A stretch of 64,000 nt of DNA from contig NZ_CP016282.1 in the NCBI RefSeq assembly GCF_001679725.1, forward strand, positions 2,108,001-2,172,000, in the 5' to 3' direction. Below are positions 18,783-27,213 of the stretch, one piece after another. Below the pieces are notes generated by a model, which was given only the letters and a program-made list of their open reading frames with translations, was not told the DNA's origin and did no database searches. The stretch is from Cryobacterium arcticum (lineage in GTDB: Bacteria; Actinomycetota; Actinomycetes; Actinomycetales; Microbacteriaceae). Position numbers and translations under genes: made by a program. Position 1 is the stretch's first letter. Each line of letters starts with the position of its first letter.

Positions 18783-19367
18783 CTAGCCCGCGGGGTTGGG
18801 ACCGGCTTTGGACACGGCGGGTTCAGGTGCAGCGCCGTCGGGAACAGCGAGGATCTTCCGAAGCGTCCGCAGGTTCCGCGTGGTGGTGGTGGACTTGAAA
18901 CGCGCCTTTCCGGACAGAAGACTGAAGGGACTTTTGATACCTACCGCCCGTCGCACCTGCCAGTAGACGACGTCCGTGCCCCGTTGCACCCTCTCGTCGT
19001 TCGGATCCAGCTCCGGTGCGGCCGTAAGCAGGTCGTCGAGCCTGGCCGGCTCGGAGCCGAACAGAACGTAGGAATGCCAGCCGACGCGATCCTCGAATGG
19101 GTACTCCGCGACGGTGCCGGTCAGTCGCGGCCAGTCCACGAGCACAACCCAAGCCTCGTAGCCGAACCGCTCGGAGAGCGCGCGTTCCAGGCCGGTCTTG
19201 ACGGCGGCGGCATCCGTCTCGGAGGTCTCCAGGACCACGTTTCCGCTGGCGAGGACCGTCGTCACCGCTGTGTGGCCGAGGCCGCGCACGGTCTCGGCGA
19301 GGTCCGCCATGCGGATGTTGATGCCGCCGACGTTGATGCCGCGCAGCAGTGCGATGTAACGGGTCAT
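18783..19367 (-). CDS. DUF1697 family protein
   Basis: A 194-residue protein with the DUF1697 signature at its N-terminus (YIALLRGINVGGINIRMADL) and the conserved blocks ASGNVVLET and VVLVDWPRLTG. The fold is ferredoxin-like; no activity is established for the family. It lies 31 nt downstream of pdxT on the same strand and 144 nt before yebC. In related genomes this slot varies, so it is probably an insertion into the conserved pdxT-yebC pair rather than a pathway member. Confidence 0.88.
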   Translation of the reverse strand: MTRYIALLRGINVGGINIRMADLAETVRGLGHTAVTTVLASGNVVLETSETDAAAVKTGLERALSERFGYEAWVVLVDWPRLTGTVAEYPFEDRVGWHSYVLFGSEPARLDDLLTAAPELDPNDERVQRGTDVVYWQVRRAVGIKSPFSLLSGKARFKSTTTTRNLRTLRKILAVPDGAAPEPAVSKAGPNPAG

Positions 19368-19398
19368 GCGCTCAGTCTGGCGCAGCCGGAACGGTTCG

Positions 19399-19992
19399 TC
19401 ACGACCGGAAGCCGGCGCTTCGGACCTTCTGCAGGAAGTACTCGTGGAATCGGTGCTCCCCGGTGATCTCGGGGTGGAAGGACGTGCCGATCAGGTTGCC
19501 CTGTTCCACCGCGACACAGCGGCCGTCGGCGACCGTGGCCAGGGCCGTGGCGTTCGGTCCGACGCTCTCCACGACGGGCGCACGGATGAACACGGCGTGC
19601 ACGGGCGGGCCTCCGAGCACGGGCACATCCAGGTCGGTCTCGAACGAGGCGGTCTGCGAGCCGAAGGCGTTGCGGCGCACGCTGATGTCGAGCCCGCCCA
19701 GGCTCTGCTGCCCGGAGATGCCGTCGAGGACGGTGTCGGCCAGCATGATCAGTCCGGCGCAGGTGCCGTACACGGGCAGCCCGGCGCCCACGGCCGCCCG
19801 CAGCGGTTCGGCCAGGCCGAACAGGCGGGTCAGCTTGTCCATCACGCTGGACTCGCCGCCCGGGATCACCAGGCCGTCGACGACGGCCAGCTCCTCCGGG
19901 CGGCGGACGAGCAGCACCTCGCTGCCGAGCGAACTCAGCATCGCGGCATGCTCGCGAAAGTCGCCCTGCAGGGCGAGTACTCCAACGGCCAT
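19399..19992 (-). CDS. pdxT: Pyridoxal 5'-phosphate synthase glutaminase subunit
   Basis: Supplies ammonia from glutamine to PdxS for PLP formation. 197 residues with the class I amidotransferase features GVLALQGDFREHAAML, IPGGESSVM, the nucleophile Cys in VYGTCAGLIML, and the His/Glu pair in SFHPEITGEHRFHEYFL. The start lies 10 nt after the pdxS stop, so the two subunits are made from one transcript. Confidence 0.97.
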   Translation of the reverse strand: MAVGVLALQGDFREHAAMLSSLGSEVLLVRRPEELAVVDGLVIPGGESSVMDKLTRLFGLAEPLRAAVGAGLPVYGTCAGLIMLADTVLDGISGQQSLGGLDISVRRNAFGSQTASFETDLDVPVLGGPPVHAVFIRAPVVESVGPNATALATVADGRCVAVEQGNLIGTSFHPEITGEHRFHEYFLQKVRSAGFRS

Positions 19993-20002
19993 GAAGCGGG
20001 TG

Positions 20003-20905
20003 TTACCAGCCGCGCTCGGAGAGGCGGTGCGGTGCGGGGAGGTCGGCCACGTTGATGCCGACCATCGCTTCGCCGAGGCCGCGGGAGACGTCCGCGATGA
20101 TCTTGGCGTCGTCGTAGAACGCGACGGCCTTGACGATCGCGTTGGCGCGCTCCTGCGGGTTGCCGGACTTGAAGATGCCCGAACCGACGAAGACGCCGTC
20201 GGCGCCGAGCTGCATCATCATGGCCGCGTCGGCCGGGGTGGCCACGCCGCCCGCGGTGAAGAGCACGACGGGCAACTTGCCGGTCGCGGCGATCTCGGCG
20301 ACCAGTTCGTACGGCGCCTGCAGCTCCTTGGCGGCCACGTACAGCTCGTCCTTGGTGAGTGAGGAGAGCCGGGCGATCTCACCCTTGATGGTGCGGATGT
20401 GCTTGGTGGCCTCCGACACGTCGCCGGTGCCGGCCTCGCCCTTGGAGCGGATCATCGCGGCACCCTCGGTGATGCGGCGAAGCGCCTCACCCAGGTTCGT
20501 CGCACCGCAGACGAACGGAACCGTGAAGTTCCACTTGTCGATGTGGTTGACGTAGTCGGCCGGGCTGAGCACTTCGGACTCGTCGATGTAGTCGACCTCG
20601 AGTGCCTGCAGCACCTGTGCTTCGACGAAGTGGCCGATGCGGGCCTTGGCCATCACCGGGATGGAGACCTCGGCGATGATGCTGTCGATCAGGTCGGGGT
20701 CGCTCATGCGGGCGACACCACCCTGCGAGCGGATGTCGGCGGGAACGCGCTCGAGCGCCATGACGGCGACGGCGCCGGCGTCTTCGGCGATGCGGGCCTG
20801 CTCGGCGTTGACGACGTCCATGATGACGCCGCCCTTCAGCATCTCAGCGAGTCCGCGCTTGACGCGGCTCGAGCCGAACTGCTCAGGAGTTGTGGTGTCA
20901 GTCAT
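20003..20905 (-). CDS. pdxS: Pyridoxal 5'-phosphate synthase lyase subunit
   Basis: Builds PLP from ribose 5-phosphate, glyceraldehyde 3-phosphate and PdxT-derived ammonia. 300 residues, a TIM barrel with [10 protein letters not shown] carrying a catalytic Lys, and the phosphate-binding [12 protein letters not shown] and [10 protein letters not shown] blocks. The ATG at 20905 ([11 protein letters not shown]) is used; an open frame upstream is unrelated. TAGAAT ends 7 nt before this ATG and no ribosome-binding site is present, which suggests a leaderless mRNA. Confidence 0.97.
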   Translation of the reverse strand: MTDTTTPEQFGSSRVKRGLAEMLKGGVIMDVVNAEQARIAEDAGAVAVMALERVPADIRSQGGVARMSDPDLIDSIIAEVSIPVMAKARIGHFVEAQVLQALEVDYIDESEVLSPADYVNHIDKWNFTVPFVCGATNLGEALRRITEGAAMIRSKGEAGTGDVSEATKHIRTIKGEIARLSSLTKDELYVAAKELQAPYELVAEIAATGKLPVVLFTAGGVATPADAAMMMQLGADGVFVGSGIFKSGNPQERANAIVKAVAFYDDAKIIADVSRGLGEAMVGINVADLPAPHRLSERGW

Positions 20906-20912
20906 AACTTCG

Positions 20913-20918
20913 ATTCTA
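20913..20918 (-). promoter_or_regulatory. Putative leaderless promoter (-10) of pdxST
   Basis: TAGAAT on the minus strand is separated from the pdxS ATG by 7 nt, the geometry expected if transcription starts at the first base of the start codon. The -35 region is poor, as is common for actinobacterial leaderless promoters. Confidence 0.45.
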
Positions 20919-20996
20919 TTCCTTGAGTGGGGTGCCGCCGTTCGGGTGCCGGCACGAGGGATACTGCTGATAAACCGACGCCCAAGCGGTGAAGGG

Positions 20997-21617
20997 TCAG
21001 GACTCCCCGGCGGGCCAGCCCTCCGCGACCGAGCGGCGCACGTCGCCCAGGAGCTGCGGTATCGCCTTGGTGCCGGCGATGATCGGGAAGAAGTTCGAGT
21101 CCAGCGCCCACCGCGGCACGATGTGCTGGTGCAGATGCTCCGCGATCCCGGCACCGGCGATGCGTCCCTGGTTCATCCCGAGGTTGAACCCGTCGCAGCC
21201 ACTGGTGGCCTTGAGCACCCGCATGGCCGTCTGGGTCAGGCTACCGATTTCGGCGACCTCTTCCGGCGTGGCCTCGTCATACGTCGCAACATGCCGGTAC
21301 GGGCATACCAGCAGGTGGCCGCTGTTGTACGGGAACAGGTTCAGCAGCACGTAGGCGTGCGTGCCGCGCGCCACGATGAGCGCCTTCTCGTCGTCCATCG
21401 ACGGTGCGATGCAGAACGGGCAGTCATCGGGATGCGGCTGCTGGCCACCCTGGATGTACACCATCCGGTGCGGCGTCCACAGCCGCTGGAACGCATCCGG
21501 GACCGCGGCGAAGTCGCCCGAGTTCTCCACCTGGACCCCCTCGGCGGCGTCCTGCGGGCTGCCGGACAGCCGATCCCAGGGGGTGTCTCTCGGTCCTGTG
21601 CCGGAGGTGTCCGTCAT
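20997..21617 (-). CDS. HIT family nucleotide-binding protein
   Basis: Histidine-triad protein, 206 residues, probably a dinucleoside polyphosphate hydrolase or phosphorylase of the Ap4A type. The HIT motif [10 protein letters not shown] is complete, and the PDDCPFC segment (about residues 63-69) is a likely metal site. The ATG is 2 nt past the thrS stop, a pairing conserved in actinobacteria. The phosphatidylinositol and mannoside genes that follow this gene in mycobacteria are not here; pdxS comes next after 91 nt. Confidence 0.93.
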   Translation of the reverse strand: MTDTSGTGPRDTPWDRLSGSPQDAAEGVQVENSGDFAAVPDAFQRLWTPHRMVYIQGGQQPHPDDCPFCIAPSMDDEKALIVARGTHAYVLLNLFPYNSGHLLVCPYRHVATYDEATPEEVAEIGSLTQTAMRVLKATSGCDGFNLGMNQGRIAGAGIAEHLHQHIVPRWALDSNFFPIIAGTKAIPQLLGDVRRSVAEGWPAGES

Positions 21618-21619
21618 CG

Positions 21620-23653
21620 TCAGGCCAGTTCCGGCGCGGCCACACCGACCGGGGCGAGCGAGGCGTCTGCTTCGGAGAAGTCAGCGTCGCCGAGAACCTG
21701 GGCACGGGTCTTGATGGACGCGATGATCCGGCGGACGGCGTCGTCGATGGGCACACCGTTCTCCTGGGTCCCGTCGCGGAACCGGAAGCTGACCGCGTTG
21801 TTGGCACGATCCTCTTCACCCACGATGAGCTGGAACGGGATCCTCTGCAGGGTGGCGTTGCGGATCTTCTTCTGCATCCGGTCGCTCGAGGAGTCGAGTT
21901 CGACGCGCACCCCGGCGGTCTTGAGCGTGGCCAGGACCTCCCAGAGGTAGTCCTCGTACTGCTCGGACACGGGGATACCGATGACCTGCACCGGAGAGAG
22001 CCAAACGGGGAACGCTCCGGCGTAGTGCTCGAGCAGGATGGCGAAGAAACGTTCGATGGATCCGAGCAGGGCGCGGTGGATCATCACGGGCTGCTGACGG
22101 GAGCCGTCCGGTGCCGTGTACTCCAGGCCGAACAGCTCCGGCTGGTTGAAGTCGAGCTGAACCGTGGACAGCTGCCAGGTACGACCGATCGCGTCGCGGG
22201 CCTGCACCGAGATCTTCGGACCGTAGAACGCCGCTCCCCCGGGGTCGGCAACCAGTTCCAGACCCGAGTCCAGTCCGACCTGGCGCAGAGTGTCGGTTGC
22301 GGCCTCCCACTGCTCGTCGGTGCCGACGGATTTCTTGGGGTCGCGGGTGGACAGCTCCAGGTAGAAGTCGGTGAGGCCGTAGCCGCGGAGCGTCTCGAAG
22401 ACGAACTCGAGCTGACTGGCGACCTCGGCCCTGACCTGGTCCTGGGTGACGTAGATGTGCGCGTCGTCCTGGGTGAGGCCGCGTACCCGGGTGAGGCCCT
22501 GCAACGTGCCGCTCTTCTCGTAGCGGTAGACGGTGCCGAATTCCGCCAGGCGCAACGGGAGCTCGCGGTAGCTGCGGCCGCGGGCCTTGAAGATCAGGTT
22601 GTGCATCGGGCAGTTCATGGGCTTGAGGTAGTAGTCCTGGCCCTGACGGGTCACGTTGCCCTCGGCGTCGACCTCTTCGTCGAGGTGCATGGGCGGGAAC
22701 ATGCCGTCGCGGTACCAGTTGAGGTGCTGGCTGGTCTCGAAGAGGTGTCCCTTGGTGATGTGCGGGGTGTTGACGAGGTCGTAACCGTTGGCGAGCAGGC
22801 GCTCACGCATGTAGTTCTCGATCTCGGCACGGATGATGCCACCCTTGGGGTGGAAGACCGCCAGGCCGGAGCCGATTTCCTCGGGGAACGAAAACAGGTC
22901 CAGTTCCTGGCCGAGCTTGCGGTGGTCGCGCTTGGCGGCCTCGGCCAGGCGCGCCTGGTAGGCGCGCAGTTCGTCCTTGGTGGGCCACGCGGTGCCGTAG
23001 ATGCGCTGCAGCTGCGGATTCTTCTCCGAGCCGCGCCAGTAGGCGGCGGCCAGGCGGGTGAGCGAGTAGCCGTTGCCGATCATGCGAGTGTTCGGCAGGT
23101 GCGGGCCGCGGCAGAGGTCTTTCCAGACGGTTTCGCCGGTCTTCGGGTCGACGTTGTCGTAGATGGTCAGCTCGGCGCCGCCCACCTCGACGGACTCGTT
23201 GTCTCCGGTGTCGGTGCTCGAGCTTGTCGAGACCCCCTTGAGACCGATCAGCTCGAGCTTGTACGGCTCAGCGGCGAGCTCGGCACGTGCCTCATCGTCG
23301 GTGACGACACGGCGCACGAAGCGCTGGCCCTGCCGGATGATGCGGTCCATGGCCTTCTCGAGGGACTTGATGTCCTCGGGGGTGAAGGGCTCGGCCACGT
23401 CGAAGTCGTAGTAGAAGCCGTCGGTGACGGGCGGGCCGATGCCCAGGCGCGCTGCCGGGTTGACGGTCTGCACGGCCTGCGCGAGAACGTGCGCGGCGGA
23501 GTGGCGCAGGATGCTCAGGCCGTCGGGAGAATCGATGGTGACCGGGGTGACGTCATCCGTCGGGGTCACCTGCGCGGCGAGGTCCGTAAGGACACCGTTG
23601 ACGCGCATGGCGACAACGGATCGGTCGGTGAATAGCTCGAAACCGTCAACCAC
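21620..23653 (-). CDS. thrS: Threonyl-tRNA synthetase
   Basis: Charges tRNA-Thr and clears mischarged Ser-tRNA. 677 residues: a short TGS-like N-terminus, editing domain with [11 protein letters not shown] (H51, H55), class II core with the zinc-site Cys in [10 protein letters not shown], motif 2 [19 protein letters not shown], motif 3 near [15 protein letters not shown], and an anticodon-binding domain starting [15 protein letters not shown] start with AAGGGAG upstream. The 144-nt leader shows no T-box sequence. Confidence 0.97.
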   Translation of the reverse strand: MVDGFELFTDRSVVAMRVNGVLTDLAAQVTPTDDVTPVTIDSPDGLSILRHSAAHVLAQAVQTVNPAARLGIGPPVTDGFYYDFDVAEPFTPEDIKSLEKAMDRIIRQGQRFVRRVVTDDEARAELAAEPYKLELIGLKGVSTSSSTDTGDNESVEVGGAELTIYDNVDPKTGETVWKDLCRGPHLPNTRMIGNGYSLTRLAAAYWRGSEKNPQLQRIYGTAWPTKDELRAYQARLAEAAKRDHRKLGQELDLFSFPEEIGSGLAVFHPKGGIIRAEIENYMRERLLANGYDLVNTPHITKGHLFETSQHLNWYRDGMFPPMHLDEEVDAEGNVTRQGQDYYLKPMNCPMHNLIFKARGRSYRELPLRLAEFGTVYRYEKSGTLQGLTRVRGLTQDDAHIYVTQDQVRAEVASQLEFVFETLRGYGLTDFYLELSTRDPKKSVGTDEQWEAATDTLRQVGLDSGLELVADPGGAAFYGPKISVQARDAIGRTWQLSTVQLDFNQPELFGLEYTAPDGSRQQPVMIHRALLGSIERFFAILLEHYAGAFPVWLSPVQVIGIPVSEQYEDYLWEVLATLKTAGVRVELDSSSDRMQKKIRNATLQRIPFQLIVGEEDRANNAVSFRFRDGTQENGVPIDDAVRRIIASIKTRAQVLGDADFSEADASLAPVGVAAPELA

Positions 23654-23797
23654 GTGTATAGCTCCCTTGAATTACGAATCATTCAACTTTAGCGGGCGGG
23701 AGTGCGCGCGGTGACGGGGTGGCCGGGGCACACCCTCCGGCACGCCTCGACCGGTTCGGCGGCGGGTCCTGGCGGGTTCAGGGCGGGCCGTGGGCGG

Positions 23798-24406
23798 CTA
23801 CGGACGATAGGGCAGTTGCAGGTCGAGCTCGGCGCAGAAGCCGGCCGCGTCGTCCGTGTTCGGGTCGGAGGGAGGGACGGGGAAGACCGCGACAACACCG
23901 TCGGGGCGCAGGCAGGCCCGCAGGGGCGGCACCACGAACTCCGGCGCACTGTCGGCGCCGGTCTCGGTGCCGGATGGGGTGCCGTCGGTGGCCGGTTCGC
24001 CGTCGATCGGGGGCTGGACGACCGGGGTGCCGCCGCCGAAGAAGTCGATCGCCCAGACTGCGGCACAGTTCGACAGCGCCGCATCCGCTGGATCGGGGAT
24101 CGGGACGGCGGGAGTGACGGTGCCGTCCGGCGCGATCTGGTCGCTGGGGGAGCCGACCTGCGTGAACGCGGAGTCGGTACTGGGGGCCGAGTAGCAGTAG
24201 GCCGAGGTGGTGCGGAGTTCGGGGGTGGCCAAGGTGACCCAGGCCGTGGCTCCGCCACCGGCGACCAGCAGAACGGCCGAGACCACCGCGACGGCGCGAT
24301 GCCGGTGCATCCGATGAGTCTGCTGGGCGTCGATCGTCTGGAGAAGGCGCGCCTCGACGCGTTCGAATTCGTCGTCGGTGGGCGTGAGCAGGTCACTGGG
24401 CAGCAT
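23798..24406 (-). CDS. Putative membrane anti-sigma factor
   Basis: A 202-residue protein with a short cytoplasmic N-terminus (TPTDDEFERVEARLLQTIDAQ), one membrane helix (about residues 38-60, AVAVVSAVLLVAGGGATAW) and an extracytoplasmic part with four Cys, rich in Pro/Thr/Asp. There is no zinc HxxxCxxC anti-sigma motif. The role is inferred from topology and from a 14-nt overlap with the preceding ECF sigma gene; it could also be a plain secreted-domain protein of the same operon. Confidence 0.65.
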   Translation of the reverse strand: MLPSDLLTPTDDEFERVEARLLQTIDAQQTHRMHRHRAVAVVSAVLLVAGGGATAWVTLATPELRTTSAYCYSAPSTDSAFTQVGSPSDQIAPDGTVTPAVPIPDPADAALSNCAAVWAIDFFGGGTPVVQPPIDGEPATDGTPSGTETGADSAPEFVVPPLRACLRPDGVVAVFPVPPSDPNTDDAAGFCAELDLQLPYRP

Positions 24407-25124
24407 GGTGCGGTTCTCCCTTCAGCAGAGTGAGTTCGGCGCGGAGGCGCCCCTTGAGGCGGGACAGCCGGTTGCGGAGAGTGGCGTGAGTGATCCCCAG
24501 ACGCTGGGCGGCCTGTTCGTAGCTGAGGTCGTCCATGAGGCACAGGTCGAAGATGCGCCGGTCGACCTCCGGCAGCGCGGCCATGATGTCCTGGATATGC
24601 CGCCGGGCTTCGGCGGCGATCGCTGCACTCTCCGGGGAGGGAGCAGGGTCGGCGAGATCTGCGCGATCATCGAGGCTGTCCCGTGGCCGGCGAGTCTCGG
24701 AGCGGCGCCGGTTCAGAGCGAGATACCGGGCCGTCGTGACGAGCCAGGGCAGCACCGACTCCCCTACCAGGTCCACGCCGAGCCGCTTGTTCCACAGCGT
24801 CAGGAACGCGTCCTGCAGGGCCTCCTCGGAGTCGGGCCGCGACCGCAGCACCGAGAACGCTGCCCAATAGACGGCGCGTTGGTGACGCCGGAAGAGTTCC
24901 TGGAACGCACGACGGTCGCCCTGTTGCACACGCGAGAACAGGAGGACGTCGGTTGTGGTGGTCGACAGGCCGGATGAAGACACAGCGGGTGGAGGCAGGT
25001 CGGAGCGAGGCGACGAGTCTGCACCCGCAACCGCACCGGCCTGCTCACTCACCTGGTCCCCCACCTGCTCCCCCTTCTCACCCTGGCTCTCGCCGTGCCG
25101 GTCCCCCCATGGGTCCCGCGTCAC
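24393..25124 (-). CDS. ECF-type RNA polymerase sigma factor
   Basis: Alternative sigma factor of 243 residues. An extended N-terminus (about 55 residues, Ser/Gly/Gln-rich) precedes region 2 (LFSRVQQGDRRAFQELFRRH... SEEALQDAFLTLW) and region 4 (LPEVDRRIFDLCLMDDLSYE... GITHATLRNRLSRLKGRLR). The GTG at 25124 is preceded by AAGGGA. It overlaps the putative anti-sigma gene and diverges from a secreted beta-gamma-crystallin-like gene 185 nt away, a likely regulatory target by position. The inducing signal is unknown. Confidence 0.9.
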   Translation of the reverse strand: MTRDPWGDRHGESQGEKGEQVGDQVSEQAGAVAGADSSPRSDLPPPAVSSSGLSTTTTDVLLFSRVQQGDRRAFQELFRRHQRAVYWAAFSVLRSRPDSEEALQDAFLTLWNKRLGVDLVGESVLPWLVTTARYLALNRRRSETRRPRDSLDDRADLADPAPSPESAAIAAEARRHIQDIMAALPEVDRRIFDLCLMDDLSYEQAAQRLGITHATLRNRLSRLKGRLRAELTLLKGEPHHAAQ

Positions 25125-25309
25125 CGCGGTCCCTTACCCGGTAGTGTCCGCGGGCCGCTCCATCGTCTCAGGGTCGGGGGTGCGCACCATGATCGTCCCA
25201 CCCCAATTCGGGTCGATCATCCCGAAACGTCTTGACGCCGTCGGCCGGGGCCGTGTTGAGTGAGCGCGTCGTCGCCCGCCCCGGGTGGCCACGACGCGAG
25301 GAGCTCCCG

Positions 25310-25954
25310 ATGGACCATCACACCGCCAGCCGTTGCAGGCCGTCCGGACACGCCACCGGGGTACGTGCCGATGGCCCGCTCCAGCGCCCCGGCTGGCGAG
25401 CCAGAGGGGCCGTAGCGGCAGTAGCCCTCGGGCTGATGGCCGCCTGTGCGGGTGCAGCCGGTCCGGCTGGCGCCGCCGGCCTGCCGACGGCCGACTACGC
25501 CTGCTGGGCCGACCTCGGCACCGGGGCGAGCCTGTGCGTGGACCGGGGTGTCGATCTGGTCGCCGCCGTGGCCCGTGAGCGCGGCGTGCTCTTGACGGTT
25601 CCCGATGGTGCCATCCCGGGCTCGTTGCCCGCGTCGGCGCGGTCAGCGAGCACCGGCGCGGCGACCACCGGAACGGCTGCCGTGGCGTCCACCGTGATTT
25701 CGGTGATCTACGACAACAGCGGATACGGCGGCGGCTCCTACGCCCTGTCGATCTCGAGCGGTTGCGGCTGGGGTGTTGCCAGCCTGGGGTCGATCGGCTG
25801 GAATGACCGCGCCTCGTCCTACCGCAGCTTCAACGGCTGCACCACGGCTCTTTTCGCCAATGAGAACTACGCCGGTTCGTCCACCGGGTACACCACCAAC
25901 GCCAGTGGGCTGGGTGGTCTGAACGATCAGGCGAGTTCGTGGAGCGTGCACTGA
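25310..25954 (+). CDS. Secreted beta-gamma-crystallin-like (peptidase inhibitor I36-type) protein
   Basis: A 214-residue exported protein. A basic N-region and hydrophobic stretch (about 33-51, GAVAAVALGLMAACAGAAG) form a Sec signal; C46 is lipobox-like but the -3 Met is not canonical. The C-terminal 85 residues hold two Greek-key-type units, each with a double-clamp calcium motif: NDRASS (165-170) and NDQASS (205-210). Cys152 and Cys177 could form a disulfide. This matches the fold of Streptomyces metalloproteinase inhibitors (I36) and microbial crystallins. ATG at 25310 with GAGGAG 8 nt upstream. It diverges from the ECF sigma gene. Confidence 0.75.
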   Translation: MDHHTASRCRPSGHATGVRADGPLQRPGWRARGAVAAVALGLMAACAGAAGPAGAAGLPTADYACWADLGTGASLCVDRGVDLVAAVARERGVLLTVPDGAIPGSLPASARSASTGAATTGTAAVASTVISVIYDNSGYGGGSYALSISSGCGWGVASLGSIGWNDRASSYRSFNGCTTALFANENYAGSSTGYTTNASGLGGLNDQASSWSVH

Positions 25955-26040
25955 ACTGTCGGAGCCGCGCTATCGGAGCCGCCTATCGGAGCCGCACTGG
26001 GTTCGCGCAAGCATGCTCGCGGTCCGGCCCCTGGAACACG

Positions 26041-26063
26041 AAAACCCCCGCTGTGGGCGGGGG
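26041..26063 (-). terminator. Terminator of tRNA cassette copy 1
   Basis: On the minus strand a 7-bp stem CCCCCGC/GCGGGGG (26045-26063) is followed by TTTT, immediately after tRNA-Val(GAC). Confidence 0.85.
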
Positions 26064-26071
26064 TGTGAGTG

Positions 26072-26143
26072 TGGGCGATACTGGGATCGAACCAGTGACC
26101 TCTTCCGTGTCAGGGAAGCGCGCTACCGCTGCGCCAATCGCCC
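26072..26143 (-). tRNA. tRNA-Val(GAC), copy 1
   Basis: Cloverleaf with acceptor GGGCGAT/ATCGCCC, discriminator A and anticodon loop CTGACAC giving anticodon GAC. The 3' CCA is not encoded. Last gene of the first Gly-Cys-Val cassette; identical in sequence to copy 2. Confidence 0.96.
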
Positions 26144-26168
26144 AGGCCCGCAGAGAATTCTCGCGGTC

Positions 26169-26242
26169 TGGAGGTGGATACGGGATTCGAACCCGTGTAG
26201 ACGGCTTTGCAGGCCGTTGCCTCGCCTCTCGGCCAATCCACC
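26169..26242 (-). tRNA. tRNA-Cys(GCA), copy 1
   Basis: Acceptor GGTGGAT/ATCCACC with discriminator T and encoded CCA; anticodon loop CTGCAAA gives GCA. It differs from copy 2 at two positions: anticodon-stem closing base A (G in copy 2) and one variable-region base. Confidence 0.95.
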
Positions 26243-26272
26243 GTGTTCGGTCAAACGTGTACACCAAAGAAA

Positions 26273-26290
26273 ATCGGCCTTTCGGCCGAT
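26273..26290 (-). other. GNRA-capped hairpin between tRNA-Gly and tRNA-Cys, copy 1
   Basis: On the minus strand ATCGGCC-GAAA-GGCCGAT followed by TTTCTTT. An equivalent hairpin with a different outer stem sequence lies in copy 2 (about 26793-26814). It may be a processing signal or a partial terminator. Confidence 0.6.
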
Positions 26291-26298
26291 CAACTTCG

Positions 26299-26370
26299 AG
26301 CGGATGACGAGATTCGAACTCGCGACCCTCACCTTGGCAAGGTGATGCGCTACCACTGCGCCACATCCGC
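26299..26370 (-). tRNA. tRNA-Gly(GCC), copy 1
   Basis: Acceptor GCGGATG/CATCCGC, discriminator T; anticodon loop TTGCCAA gives GCC. CCA not encoded. First gene of the first cassette; identical to copy 2. Confidence 0.96.
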
Positions 26371-26399
26371 AACTACGCGCATTTCTGCGTGCTTGGAAG

Positions 26400-26405
26400 A
26401 CTCTA
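26400..26405 (-). promoter_or_regulatory. -10 of tRNA cassette copy 1
   Basis: TAGAGT 30 nt upstream of tRNA-Gly, inside a roughly 44-bp segment shared with the region upstream of copy 2. The -35 of this copy is degenerate. Confidence 0.4.
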
Positions 26406-26493
26406 CCCGATCTCAGGGACCTCGTGTGCACATGACGCGTCGCAGGACTTCCGATTGGCCTCAAATAGGCCGTTCTGCCCAGTGATTACGCGG

Positions 26494-26525
26494 GAAAAAC
26501 AAAAAACCCCCGGGTTTACCGGGGG
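26494..26525 (-). terminator. Terminator of tRNA cassette copy 2
   Basis: Stem CCCCCGG/CCGGGGG (26507-26525, loop of five) followed on the minus strand by TTTTTTGTTTTT. A textbook intrinsic terminator between the two cassettes. Confidence 0.92.
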
Positions 26526-26552
26526 TTTTCATGCCGTTCAGATGACTCTCTG

Positions 26553-26624
26553 TGGGCGATACTGGGATCGAACCAGTGACCTCTTCCGTGTCAGGGAAGC
26601 GCGCTACCGCTGCGCCAATCGCCC
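26553..26624 (-). tRNA. tRNA-Val(GAC), copy 2
   Basis: Same 72-nt sequence and anticodon GAC as the gene at 26072-26143. It ends the second cassette, 27 nt before the strong terminator. Confidence 0.96.
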
Positions 26625-26661
26625 AGATCCTGCGAGTACTCGATTGCAGTACTTCTCAGGC

Positions 26662-26735
26662 TGGAGGTGGATACGGGATTCGAACCCGTGTATACGGCTT
26701 TGCAGGCCGCTGCCTCGCCTCTCGGCCAATCCACC
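26662..26735 (-). tRNA. tRNA-Cys(GCA), copy 2
   Basis: Anticodon GCA, CCA encoded. The anticodon stem starts with G pairing to U where copy 1 has an A-U pair, and the variable region has one other change; both copies should fold normally. Confidence 0.95.
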
Positions 26736-26818
26736 GTGCTTGTAAAACCGTGCCTGCAGCACCCGATCATGCGTGGGTTACTACCAAAGAGAGCCGGCCT
26801 TTCGGCCGACTCAATTCG

Positions 26819-26890
26819 AGCGGATGACGAGATTCGAACTCGCGACCCTCACCTTGGCAAGGTGATGCGCTACCACTGCGCCACATCCGC
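26819..26890 (-). tRNA. tRNA-Gly(GCC), copy 2
   Basis: Same sequence and anticodon GCC as the gene at 26299-26370. First gene of the second cassette, 30 nt after a well-formed promoter. Confidence 0.96.
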
Positions 26891-26919
26891 AACTGCTCGC
26901 ATTCCTGCGTGCTTTGAAG

Positions 26920-26949
26920 ACTCTAGCCGATAGTGCGACGCGAATTCAA
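26920..26949 (-). promoter_or_regulatory. Promoter of tRNA cassette copy 2
   Basis: Minus-strand TTGAAT (26949-26944) and TAGAGT (26925-26920) with an 18-nt spacer, 30 nt before tRNA-Gly. Better -35 than copy 1. Confidence 0.6.
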
Positions 26950-27007
26950 ACCGAGCGAATGCCGCGTGTCGCGGCCTCTCGATGTGCGCTGGGCACCCGG
27001 TCTGGTC

Positions 27008-27013
27008 TAGTAT
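27008..27013 (+). promoter_or_regulatory. -10 of tRNA-Val(CAC)
   Basis: TAGTAT about 37 nt before the tRNA; no clear -35. Confidence 0.35.
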
Positions 27014-27049
27014 CAGATGTCGCAGTCGAGAGGGTTTCGAATGTGGTTC

Positions 27050-27122
27050 GGGCGATTGGCGCAGTTGGTAGCGCGCTTCCTTCACACGGAAGAGGTCGTG
27101 GGTTCGAGTCCCGCATCGCCCA
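27050..27122 (+). tRNA. tRNA-Val(CAC)
   Basis: 73-nt cloverleaf, acceptor GGGCGAT/ATCGCCC, anticodon loop TTCACAC giving CAC. It diverges from the duplicated cassette and has its own terminator. Together with tRNA-Val(GAC) it covers two of the four Val codons. Confidence 0.96.
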
Positions 27123-27129
27123 CAGAATT

Positions 27130-27153
27130 CCCCGCTTCCGGCGGGGTTTTTTT
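27130..27153 (+). terminator. Terminator of tRNA-Val(CAC)
   Basis: Stem CCCCGC/GCGGGG with TTCCG loop followed by seven T, 8 nt after the tRNA. Confidence 0.95.
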
Positions 27154-27213
27154 GTGCCCAAGCCGTCCGGTGTCCACGATGGCTCTGGACGGGCACCGCC
27201 CCGGAGCGGCTGT

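Noticed and set aside
23654-23797. T-box or threonine attenuator upstream of thrS
   Set aside because: No T-box consensus or Thr-codon leader peptide with terminator is visible in the 144 nt.
26041-27153. Integration hotspot or attachment site at the tRNA cluster
   Set aside because: No integrase, no partial tRNA copies and no foreign-looking genes next to the cluster; the duplicated tRNAs are complete.
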